The notes under the pieces were generated by a model, which had not been told where the DNA came from, searched no databases, and saw nothing but the letters and a program-made list of their open reading frames with translations. From positions 91,478-155,477 of the forward strand of contig JAEZDY010000029.1 of NCBI GenBank assembly GCA_023417935.1: a stretch of DNA of 64,000 nucleotides. Direction: 5' to 3'. Position 1 is the first letter of the stretch; every line of letters starts with the position of its first letter. Both the position numbers and the translations under genes were made by a program. Shown here one piece after another: positions 8,790 through 15,894 of this stretch. This stretch comes from Bacteroidota bacterium (GTDB lineage: Bacteria > Bacteroidota > Bacteroidia > Bacteroidales > Lentimicrobiaceae).

Positions 8790-9503
8790 ATGACAGAGAT
8801 AAAAATTGAAAAAAGGAAGCCCGTATGGCCTTGGGTATTAGCAGGTCTTGTTATAGTAGCACTCGTTGGGTACTTTATGTTTTCAGGAGATGATAATACA
8901 AGGAACGACAGGCAGGAATCAGCCTATGGTATTGATTCAGATAATGACAATGAAAGCCGGTCACAATATCGGGACAAAAACGATGACAGAGACGTGGCGA
9001 TAATTGAAGATAATACGCGTGTTGATGATAATGACAGACTTGACCGAACTGAAAATAATGGTCGGCAGAACCAAGCTGTTTCATCTTATATCGACTTTGT
9101 AAACAACAGAGTTGAGAACAGAGATTTAGATCATCAAACTGTTAGTCAAGCATTTAAGCAGTTAACTGAGGCAACTAACGCAAAAGCTTCAGAAGTTGGT
9201 TATAAAACTACCAGAGACTTGCAGAATGCAAAACAGAACATAGATCAAATCAACAATGATCCTTTTGAGACAACACATGCAGATAAGATCAGAAAAACAG
9301 CTGATATTCTGTCAAATGAGCTCATGAAAATTCAGGAGGCTAAATACCCGGATCTGAAGAATGAGGCAGCTAATGTTCGAGATGCATCTAACTCAATTGA
9401 GCCAGAAGAAATGGCATTTGATCAAAGTGATGCAATCAAGAATTTTTTGACTGAATCAGCAGAATTGCTCGAAGAAATGGACGTTGAAGAAGAAAATCGC
9501 TAA
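8790..9503 (+). CDS. Acidic membrane-anchored protein of unknown function
   Basis: A 237-residue protein with a short positive N-terminus, one transmembrane segment (about residues 13-31, WPWVLAGLVIVALVGYFMF), a disordered Asp/Asn/Arg-rich stretch (35-95) and a helical C-terminal region (100-237) rich in Ala, Gln and Glu. With the charged tail outside, it is probably periplasmic and tethered to the inner membrane. I do not recognise a family. A PRC-barrel gene follows after 12 nt, so the two probably work together, perhaps in envelope or osmotic stress. That role is inference from context. Confidence 0.7.
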   Translation: MTEIKIEKRKPVWPWVLAGLVIVALVGYFMFSGDDNTRNDRQESAYGIDSDNDNESRSQYRDKNDDRDVAIIEDNTRVDDNDRLDRTENNGRQNQAVSSYIDFVNNRVENRDLDHQTVSQAFKQLTEATNAKASEVGYKTTRDLQNAKQNIDQINNDPFETTHADKIRKTADILSNELMKIQEAKYPDLKNEAANVRDASNSIEPEEMAFDQSDAIKNFLTESAELLEEMDVEEENR

Positions 9504-9515
9504 AAAAGTATAATT

Positions 9516-10028
9516 ATGGAAAACGAAAAAAAAGAAAAAGTTCTCTATTATTTGGACGAACTCTCAGGATATAAGGTAGATTCTGACTATAGTGATATTA
9601 GAGGCTGGGAAGTAGTAGATGCTGATAATCGTACGATAGGTGAGGTCGACAACTTACTAGTAAATAAAGAATCCGAACGAGTTGTATACCTCGATGTCGA
9701 AGTTGATGAGAACCTTGCTGCTGAAGCAAGAAAAATGCAGGAATTGCCTGCAAATGAAGGTGCTCATGGCTTTTTGAATGAAGATGGTGAAAATCATTTA
9801 ATCATCCCTATTGGTGCGGTTAGCCTTGATGAGGATAATAAAAAAGTATTCACCAAGGAAATTAGCCATGACAAATTTGTCAGAACTCAATGGATTAATA
9901 AAGGAGCTACCATTGACAGGGATTATGAAATGAGGACATTCAGGAACTATTTTCCTGATGGAACCTTAGACGATTCCAGAAACAGAGATTTTTATAACCG
10001 TAGAGAGTTCGGACATAATAGAATCTAA
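9516..10028 (+). CDS. PRC-barrel domain protein
   Basis: A 170-residue soluble protein. Residues about 15-110 show the PRC-barrel pattern: YKVDSDYSDIRGWEVVDADN, IGEVDNLLVNKESERVVYLDVEV and LIIPIGAVSLDED. The C-terminal 55 residues are charged and rich in Arg, Asp and Asn. PRC-barrel proteins include photosystem reaction-centre H-subunit-like and general-stress proteins; many in Bacteroidota have no known role. It lies 12 nt after the membrane-anchored acidic protein and ends before a bidirectional terminator, so the two genes form one short operon. No catalytic residues are evident. Confidence 0.8.
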   Translation: MENEKKEKVLYYLDELSGYKVDSDYSDIRGWEVVDADNRTIGEVDNLLVNKESERVVYLDVEVDENLAAEARKMQELPANEGAHGFLNEDGENHLIIPIGAVSLDEDNKKVFTKEISHDKFVRTQWINKGATIDRDYEMRTFRNYFPDGTLDDSRNRDFYNRREFGHNRI

Positions 10029-10053
10029 TCGTCAATGAGTTATTTTATTGCAT

Positions 10054-10085
10054 AAAAAAAGAGGCACACTAGTGTCTCTTTTTTT
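10054..10085. terminator. Bidirectional terminator shared by PRC-barrel and response regulator genes
   Basis: A7-GAGGCAC-ACTA-GTGTCTC-T7: a 7-bp stem with one G-T wobble, flanked by an A-run and a T-run so that it works on both strands. It overlaps the stop codon of the response regulator gene. Confidence 0.85.
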
Positions 10086-10539
10086 ATATAACTGAAAAAT
10101 CTTTAAACAGTATATCCTTAGCATAAGGTTTTCGCCTATTCCAATCAAGCGTTACAAGATAATTAACCAGTCGATAAAGCGCTGATATCTCTCTTGGCTT
10201 CACTACGTATAGATTAGCCCCGTTTCTTGTTGCTTCATCCAGATCTTCATCATTTGATGATGTACTGTATATAACCACAGGCAAATCTTTCCAGTTTTCT
10301 GATTGCCTTATTTGCTTTAAACATTCTAATCCCGTTAGTTTCGGCATACTTATATCTAAAATAACCAAATTTGGCTTCTGATTTGGATTACTTTCGAGGT
10401 ATTCCATAAATTTTATTCCGTCGTTTAAAGCTGTCAATCGGATAGCTGGTGATGTATTCCGCACAGCCATAGTAAAGAAATTACGGTCGTCCTCATCGTC
10501 ATCTGCAAGGATCATGCTTACCTGGTGATCTTTTATCAT
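10084..10539 (-). CDS. Single-domain response regulator (Rcp1/CheY-like receiver)
   Basis: A 151-residue protein consisting only of a receiver domain. The acidic pocket is ADDDEDD (about residues 12-18), the phosphoacceptor is the Asp of LVILDISMP (about 62), the Thr/Ser switch is in VVIYSTSS, and the Lys is in VVKPRE (about 113). The DDDEDDRNFF start and length match the Rcp1-like group, which often works with phytochrome-type or PAS histidine kinases. No DNA-binding output domain is present and no histidine kinase is adjacent, so its partner is unknown. It is cytoplasmic and forms a single-gene unit convergent with the PRC-barrel operon. Confidence 0.92.
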   Translation of the reverse strand: MIKDHQVSMILADDDEDDRNFFTMAVRNTSPAIRLTALNDGIKFMEYLESNPNQKPNLVILDISMPKLTGLECLKQIRQSENWKDLPVVIYSTSSNDEDLDEATRNGANLYVVKPREISALYRLVNYLVTLDWNRRKPYAKDILFKDFSVI

Positions 10540-10770
10540 AAATTCTTCTCATCTCTTGTGGCTTCTATATAACGTGGTAACCATAAAAGTGTTTATCCCT
10601 AAAATTAATTGATTTTTACCACTGGTTAATTTCTACAGATTATTCCATTTTAATTAGATGCAAGTATGTTAAAAAAGTAGCCAAATCGTTGAATATAAAC
10701 TAAATGCAATTATCGGTTGTTCTTTAAGTAGTTGTAACTCTTAATCCTTACCAACTTTAAAAATTGGCAA

Positions 10771-11277
10771 ATGGAAGACATATACCTGCTTCACGGTAAT
10801 ATTGCAAGCGAAGAAGTATCATTCGTGAGAAAGTTACTTGCGACTAACTTTGTTTACGAAGTTAAAAAAAATGAACCGGATGCCGGTGAAACTGATGGCA
10901 ACGTGCATGTGGTAATCAAGAAATACGATATCCTTACTTTTGGGCCGGGCTTTGAACTTGTGGATGAGCTGCAGTCCCCTTTTCAAAAAATGAAAAAAGT
11001 CATAAATTATTATTCAAGTATTGGCAAGTTGGTTAGCTACCTTGCAATCGACATCTCAATATATTATAACTTTAAGACATTCTCATTACTCATAATTACT
11101 AGTCCTGACGAATTTATCAAAGGATTAAATTTAATAAACAATGAACTTACCCTGATAGCTGAAGATGCTAAACAAGATGATTGCATAAAAGTAAAATTAA
11201 TAAATGAAAACCTGGAAATTGTAAACTGTAACGAACTCAAAGATATGTATACTGTTATAAGGGATTCATCATTATAA
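10771..11277 (+). CDS. Hypothetical protein
   Basis: A 168-residue soluble protein beginning MEDIYLLHGNIASEEVSFVRKLL. I recognise no family. It has no signal peptide, membrane segment or cysteine motif. The predicted pattern is mixed alpha/beta, with hydrophobic strands around VHVVIKKYDI and FSLLIITSPDEF. It stands alone, 231 bp downstream of the divergent response regulator and 283 bp before the next gene. Codon use looks like that of its neighbours and the ATG is the first in frame, so I treat it as real. Confidence 0.55.
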   Translation: MEDIYLLHGNIASEEVSFVRKLLATNFVYEVKKNEPDAGETDGNVHVVIKKYDILTFGPGFELVDELQSPFQKMKKVINYYSSIGKLVSYLAIDISIYYNFKTFSLLIITSPDEFIKGLNLINNELTLIAEDAKQDDCIKVKLINENLEIVNCNELKDMYTVIRDSSL

Positions 11278-11560
11278 TACGCTGTCAATTAGTTTCTCTC
11301 CTCACCTCTGCATTAATAAGAATTGAGTGATGATCATTCTCGAATACGGAATTATTACCAGATATTTAAACCTGCAGTTGAATATTCAGTGACTAAATAA
11401 ATTAATGCAAAGTTTATTATCTTGAAGATAAGTTATATATTTGGCTAGGACTCTATTCATCATTTTGTAATAAATTCATCAGAATTCAAAAGAAACATAT
11501 AGTATTCTCTGCCAACAGTTAATTAGTTGACTGCATATTGATAAATTATAATTGAATATT

Positions 11561-12034
11561 ATGACTAATACTACCTTTGCAAAAGACTTGTTTGATAGTG
11601 GATTTAACTGTGCCCAGGCAGTATTTGTTAGCTACGCAAGAGATTTCTTCAGATTTGAAGAAGATGCATTTAAACTTGCTGCCCCTTTCGGTGCCGGAAT
11701 ATCATACCGGGGAGGCATGTGTGGCGCAGTGAGCGGTGCTCTGATGGTTATCGGACTACATTATGGTTATTCAGAAGCATCATCAATTCATGAAAAAGAG
11801 ATGAATTACAAAATATCAAGGGAATTTATGACTCTTTTCAGTGAAAGAAATGGATCATTAGCCTGTAATAAACTATTGAATTGCCGTATTGATACACCTG
11901 AAGGTTTAAAGCTGGCACGCGAAGAAAATGCATTTCAGGCATGCTCATCATTTGTTGAGAGTGCTTGTTGTATTCTGGATAGTATACTATTGAAGTATAA
12001 TAACTATTCGAAATCTGGAGCACTTAGTGATTAA
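11561..12034 (+). CDS. C_GCAxxG_C_C family redox-type protein
   Basis: A 157-residue protein from the ATG at 11561 (a TTG at 11552 would add three residues). It carries the family pattern: FNCAQAVF near the N-terminus, then AAPFGAGISYRGGMCGAVSGALM, then ACNKLLNCR and a C-terminal cluster ACSSFVESACC. These spaced cysteines define the C_GCAxxG_C_C family, thought to be redox-active or metal-binding, often near molybdenum or electron-transfer genes in anaerobes. There is no signal peptide. Its stop lies one base from that of the convergent DUF302 gene. The substrate is unknown. Confidence 0.85.
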   Translation: MTNTTFAKDLFDSGFNCAQAVFVSYARDFFRFEEDAFKLAAPFGAGISYRGGMCGAVSGALMVIGLHYGYSEASSIHEKEMNYKISREFMTLFSERNGSLACNKLLNCRIDTPEGLKLAREENAFQACSSFVESACCILDSILLKYNNYSKSGALSD

Positions 12035-12035
12035 T

Positions 12036-12512
12036 CTATTCTGAAACACCTCTTATAAATTCTTCCGACTCATTATAAGCCCGCATTATAGATTGAGATG
12101 CATCTCCCTTGATCATTTCAACCAAAAGTGGAATATTCATACGTGAAACATATGTTTTTCCATCTGCCTTCTCATATACAGATATTCTACATGGAAGCAT
12201 TGCCGACAATGAACGATTAACATCTGATGCAAGAATTGTATAGGCTATTTCAGGATTACATAACTCAAGAATTTTTACAGGGTAAACATCCTTGCCGTTC
12301 TTTTTCATTGTTTCCTGCATATTATGCGTAATAATTAACTTCCAGTTCTTAGCCATTATTGATGCTGTCAATTTATCAACTGTTTCAGCAAAACCATACT
12401 GACTTGAACTTTCTATCATAACACTTGGGGTTCCATTTGCCACATCTTGTGCAAAACTTGTATTTGCAAAGACAAAAAGAAAGGAGGCAATTAAATAAAT
12501 GTTTCTCATCAT
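12036..12512 (-). CDS. Secreted DUF302 protein
   Basis: About 158 residues starting MMRNIYLIASFLFVFANTSFAQ, a clear Sec signal peptide. The longer frame to 12548 adds 12 residues that break the signal and is rejected. The mature part has the DUF302 pattern: FAETVDKLTASIMAKNWKLI, MQETMKKNGKDVYPVKILELCNP, a central LPCRISVYEKADGKTYVSRMN and a C-terminal helix. DUF302 proteins are small periplasmic proteins, sometimes linked to sulfur oxidation or redox proteins, without a proven function. Upstream lies a GGGGAA-N3-TTCCCC palindrome that may be its operator. Confidence 0.83.
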   Translation of the reverse strand: MMRNIYLIASFLFVFANTSFAQDVANGTPSVMIESSSQYGFAETVDKLTASIMAKNWKLIITHNMQETMKKNGKDVYPVKILELCNPEIAYTILASDVNRSLSAMLPCRISVYEKADGKTYVSRMNIPLLVEMIKGDASQSIMRAYNESEEFIRGVSE

Positions 12513-12590
12513 AACTGATTTTTTGACTACGTAACAGATGTAACGCATTAAAGTTCATGCCATAAATCTATTATAAGGTATAAATCATAC

Positions 12591-12605
12591 GGGGAATTGT
12601 TCCCC
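12591..12605. promoter_or_regulatory. GGGGAA-N3-TTCCCC palindrome
   Basis: GGGGAA-TTG-TTCCCC, 79 bp upstream of the DUF302 start and 219 bp upstream of the divergent gene at 12824. A second, weaker palindrome GGAATTATTCC follows at 12613-12623. The same architecture occurs at 21941-21955, so this is probably a regulator site rather than chance. Confidence 0.5.
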
Positions 12606-12823
12606 ACTCACGTGGAATTATTCCTTAATATTCCCTGTATTTAAAGCTGTTTCCTATATGGTATCGACATCTTAATCTTTAAGTGAAACTGTTGGTAAAT
12701 AAGGAAACCATCGGTTAACACCAGAGTTGCTTTCTTCCTAACTTCCACTTTGTAAATTCGTGGCATTATCTTTCTTTATGGTGGGTTAACTAATTGAAAT
12801 TCTCAATCCACAAACTGCTAAAG

Positions 12824-13090
12824 ATGAAAACAGCTCTCACTTTCACCGTTCTAATGTTGAGTTCCATACTGCTCTACAGTGCTCCTGCTTTTAATGTGCA
12901 TAATGTTAAGCCAACGACTGAAGAATCCAGTTCTGTTTCAAATGCAACCGAAATGCCTGTTTTAAACGAGAAAAGTAAAAATAGTGGTATTTACGATAAT
13001 AAGAATGAGAGCGAACAATGCTCATTCAATTCACGTATGGAGTTAAGGGGACGATTGATCCTGGAAAAAAAATATAAACTCTATACATAA
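12824..13090 (+). CDS. Small putative secreted protein
   Basis: An 88-residue protein from the ATG at 12824. Residues 1-22 (MKTALTFTVLMLSSILLYSA) look like a Sec signal peptide. The rest is polar, rich in Ser, Asn and Glu, with one cysteine (EQCSFNS). No family is recognised. The upstream region to 12513 (311 bp) holds the GGGGAA palindrome and no other ORF. The protein could be spurious, but the signal peptide and its own intergenic space support a real small gene. Confidence 0.4.
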   Translation: MKTALTFTVLMLSSILLYSAPAFNVHNVKPTTEESSSVSNATEMPVLNEKSKNSGIYDNKNESEQCSFNSRMELRGRLILEKKYKLYT

Positions 13091-13202
13091 GGGAGTCGCT
13101 AGACTAATTGATACCTGATCCGATTATTTTTCTCATTTATTTCAAAATCTCCAAGTCAAAACAGTTCTTTTTTGTTCAGTATAATATACTCATTATTTCT
13201 GA

Positions 13203-13652
13203 ATGATGAACGAAAATACCCGACCACTATCCGGATTAAGTCATTTAACTGAGCATTCATTCGGATCCTATCTTAGCTCTGCATTACATTATTCCGACAT
13301 TGATGATTATTTCTTACAGGATATTCAGTTCGGAAATGTTAAGAGAGAACCCATTAATGCAATTGCTTTCGCCAGGCTTCTGCATCATAAAATCAGATTG
13401 ATGCCTCGCGATCGTAATATTTATGCCTTGGAATATTTCATCGGGGGATACAGATGTTATGATTCCTTATTTATTGCCCATGGTCAGAAAATAATACAAG
13501 GTAATGCTACACTCAATGTATTGTGCTTCTCAAGTGCTTTTCTTCTAAATATGCCTGTCTTTGACAAGTCACTTGTCTTGGTTGGATTGATTGAAAACAC
13601 AATTTCAAATAGTTCAATAGTGGTGTTACAAGAATTCCCTATCCTGCTATAA
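13203..13652 (+). CDS. Hypothetical protein
   Basis: A 149-residue protein starting MMNENTRPLSGLSHL (a second ATG is at 13206). No signal peptide or membrane helix is visible. It contains two cysteines and a central stretch FARLLHHKIRLMPRDRNIYALEYF. I recognise no family. It is isolated between a small secreted protein gene and a T9SS cargo gene, on the same strand, with gaps of about 110 and 70 bp. Coding potential is plausible but unproven. Confidence 0.45.
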   Translation: MMNENTRPLSGLSHLTEHSFGSYLSSALHYSDIDDYFLQDIQFGNVKREPINAIAFARLLHHKIRLMPRDRNIYALEYFIGGYRCYDSLFIAHGQKIIQGNATLNVLCFSSAFLLNMPVFDKSLVLVGLIENTISNSSIVVLQEFPILL

Positions 13653-13722
13653 CAATAAGTAATGCTTACAAGGTTCTCTTGAAAGAGAAGTTTCAACTAT
13701 ATTTGCTACCTAATACTCTGAT

Positions 13723-14478
13723 ATGCGAGGATATATACTTTCCATAGTTTTTGCAGTTAATTCTTTTTATGCCTGTGCTCAACAGCTTCTGATACTTGAT
13801 AGGTTTAATGGAAATAAGATTGTCAATGATTCAACCATAACCGTATACAGCAGCGATCCGGCAACTATAGAGCTAACACAATATTTTACTCTTAAAAATA
13901 ACACTGATAAGCCACTTGCACTATTTCTTCGCAAGTCAATTAATTCTATCAACGACAGTACAATCGATTATTTTTGCTTTGGTATAAAGTGCTGGCCTGA
14001 TACATACCTCACTGATGTGCCAGATAGTATTCAGCCTGGAGCCTCTGATTCAACTTTCGCATCACATGTTGTTCATTTTCGTCGGTTTGAAAATCCTCCA
14101 TTGCCTCATGGCAAATCATCAATAACTTATACTATCTTCGACAATACATCCTTGCCTGAACCCGTTAGAGCAACAGTAACGGTTGTCTATCATTTGTCGG
14201 GTCTAAGCATCGAAGAGGACTTTCAGAGGGTTATTGGCGTTTGGCCTAACCCTGCCATCCAAAGTATTACCCTTCGCACAAATCAAATAGGTCCAGGTAA
14301 TTGTAAGAAGAAATTACAAATATATAATAGCATTGGAGTGCAAGTTGAGGAAACTGACATTTGGCTTGAAAATTATCAAGCTACATACCAATGTAATAGC
14401 TTAGATAAAGGTATTTATATTGGGCTATTGTCTGGACAAAAAGGGGAGAGAATATCCTTTAGGTTTCAGGTTTTATAG
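13723..14478 (+). CDS. Secreted protein with T9SS C-terminal sorting domain
   Basis: A 251-residue protein with a signal peptide (MRGYILSIVFAVNSFYACAQ). An Ig-like or beta-sandwich region follows (residues 25-160), with the pattern YFTLKNNTDKPLALFL and a Ser/Asp-rich segment. The last about 80 residues form a T9SS type-A sorting domain: VWPNPAIQSITL, LQIYNSIGVQVEE, LDKGIYIGLLSG and FRFQVL. It should cross the outer membrane by the type IX system and be released or anchored at the surface. The function of the mature domain is unknown. No partner gene is adjacent. Confidence 0.78.
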   Translation: MRGYILSIVFAVNSFYACAQQLLILDRFNGNKIVNDSTITVYSSDPATIELTQYFTLKNNTDKPLALFLRKSINSINDSTIDYFCFGIKCWPDTYLTDVPDSIQPGASDSTFASHVVHFRRFENPPLPHGKSSITYTIFDNTSLPEPVRATVTVVYHLSGLSIEEDFQRVIGVWPNPAIQSITLRTNQIGPGNCKKKLQIYNSIGVQVEETDIWLENYQATYQCNSLDKGIYIGLLSGQKGERISFRFQVL

Positions 14479-14611
14479 AAACATTATAAAAAATAATGCG
14501 CTTTCTAATACATTTAGTGCATATTACATAAGAATTTCTTTGCAACTAATTAATTATATTAGCGTTATATTTATGTAACGTAGCAAAAGGCATTGACATA
14601 CAACAAGTTAG

Positions 14612-14947
14612 ATGTCTTTATTTAAAAATATAATTATGGCTGAATACGATGAAAAGGTTGGTCGTTTCATTATTCATTATCATGATGTAACGGAATTGCA
14701 AATGATATTGAACATTAGAAGAATCATGTCAGAGTGGTATTCATCACCACAGAACATTCATTTGTTAAAAGATTTTTTTAATGACCGGATTACTCAGCCT
14801 AAAAAGTTTGATCACGCTTTTTTCTTAAAAGAAATTATTTCCGACGAGCAACTAGTTGGCATACAGATAGGCTGGAGAAATCCGACTAGGTCAACCGGAG
14901 ACCCGGTCGTAACTGTAGAAGACATAGAGCTGAAAAGAAATGATTAA
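14612..14947 (+). CDS. Hypothetical protein
   Basis: A 111-residue soluble protein, MSLFKNIIMAEYDEKVGRF. It may instead start at the internal ATG (MAEYDEK), 24 nt downstream. The sequence is mixed alpha/beta with a charged C-terminus and no cysteines or membrane segment. No family is recognised. A near-palindrome CGTTA-N8-TAACG lies in the leader (about 14560-14580) and could be a regulatory site. The gene is isolated, with 130-140 bp gaps on both sides. Confidence 0.45.
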   Translation: MSLFKNIIMAEYDEKVGRFIIHYHDVTELQMILNIRRIMSEWYSSPQNIHLLKDFFNDRITQPKKFDHAFFLKEIISDEQLVGIQIGWRNPTRSTGDPVVTVEDIELKRND

Positions 14948-15085
14948 ACACTTAATAATGTGTCTTTTAAAATGACTGCTTAATTAGATTTTTTAACAAG
15001 CTTTTGCATTATTCCATAAACATTAGTATTAGCTAACTGTTTCATTTATAGAAAGATATACTAACGAACATAATATTTTTAGTTT

Positions 15086-15364
15086 ATGGAAACTATCACA
15101 AAAGACATCAAAACGAAAATGGATCAGACTAACCCCAATAAAAAAGAGGGATACGTAGCCACCATGATTGAGGAGCAAACAGCTAAAATACCATCAGACG
15201 TATATCTGTGGGTAGCACTAGGTGCTATGGCTGCATCGCTTACATTGAAAATCCTTAGAAAAGATGACACATCCCTTTTCATAGGGCATTGGGCACCATC
15301 ACTCTTGATAATTGGAGTGTATAATAAACTGGTAAAACAATTAGGTCACGACTCAAGATCCTAA
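15086..15364 (+). CDS. Small membrane protein
   Basis: A 92-residue protein. The first 40 residues are polar (METITKDIKTKMDQTNPNKKEG). Two hydrophobic segments follow: VYLWVALGAMAASLTLKIL (about 39-57) and WAPSLLIIGVYNKLV (about 68-82), with a charged hinge (RKDDTS). This looks like a small inner-membrane hairpin protein of the kind common near stress genes in Bacteroidota. Function is unknown. A strong terminator follows 28 nt after the stop, supporting a single-gene transcript. Confidence 0.65.
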   Translation: METITKDIKTKMDQTNPNKKEGYVATMIEEQTAKIPSDVYLWVALGAMAASLTLKILRKDDTSLFIGHWAPSLLIIGVYNKLVKQLGHDSRS

Positions 15365-15392
15365 TCAATAATAGCATTCATGGCTTTATGAT

Positions 15393-15432
15393 AAACGTCC
15401 CGGCACTTTAATGTGTTGGGGCGTTTTTTTTA
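15393..15432 (+). terminator. Rho-independent terminator after the small membrane protein gene
   Basis: AAACGTCCCGGCAC and GTGTTGGGGCGTTT pair with a few G-T wobbles around a TTTAAT loop, followed by a run of T (15423-15431). Confidence 0.85.
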
Positions 15433-15574
15433 TGCCTCATTTTCAGGAAATGAGGCTATTTCATAGCTAAATAACTGGTGATCCCTAATAAAAATATTTT
15501 CACTTTGTTATCTCAAAATTTTGAATTAGTTTTGATGACACCTATGTTAAGCCTATGACATGAGTACCTTATGC

Positions 15575-15640
15575 CTATGTAAAACATAGACATGAGATAG
15601 AGATGAGATAGAGATAACATAGAGATAACATAGAGATGAT
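15575..15640. repeat. 11-bp tandem repeats and adjacent hairpin upstream of the ompA-like gene
   Basis: Two copies of ATGAGATAGAG (15592-15602, 15603-15613) are followed by two of ATAACATAGAG (15614-15624, 15625-15635). Just before them CTATGT-AAA-ACATAG (15575-15589) is a perfect 6-bp inverted repeat, and CCTATG occurs three times between 15541 and 15580. The unit length is about one helical turn. The rest of the 530-bp gap (15365-15894) is AT-rich and I see no gene in it. Confidence 0.8.
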
Positions 15641-15894
15641 ACTAGTCAAGTTGATCTTTTTAAAATCACAGAACATATTATCACTATCGGCAAGATATTG
15701 TTAAACACCTGTAATTCATACATATATAGGTTTTAGTAATGTCATTTCAGCTTCGTCATTTTTATAAATAAAGTTTTGAAATCCTAGCTGTTGATAAAAT
15801 TATTTTCAAAATTCTTTACTAGAATAAAGTTTTGCTAATTTCACGCAACTTTTGTTCGATTCTGTGATAAATAGTCAAACCTAAAACCAATACT

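Noticed and set aside
15592..15635. Tandem repeat considered as a CRISPR array
   Set aside because: Units are 11 bp and contiguous with no spacers, and no cas gene is present.
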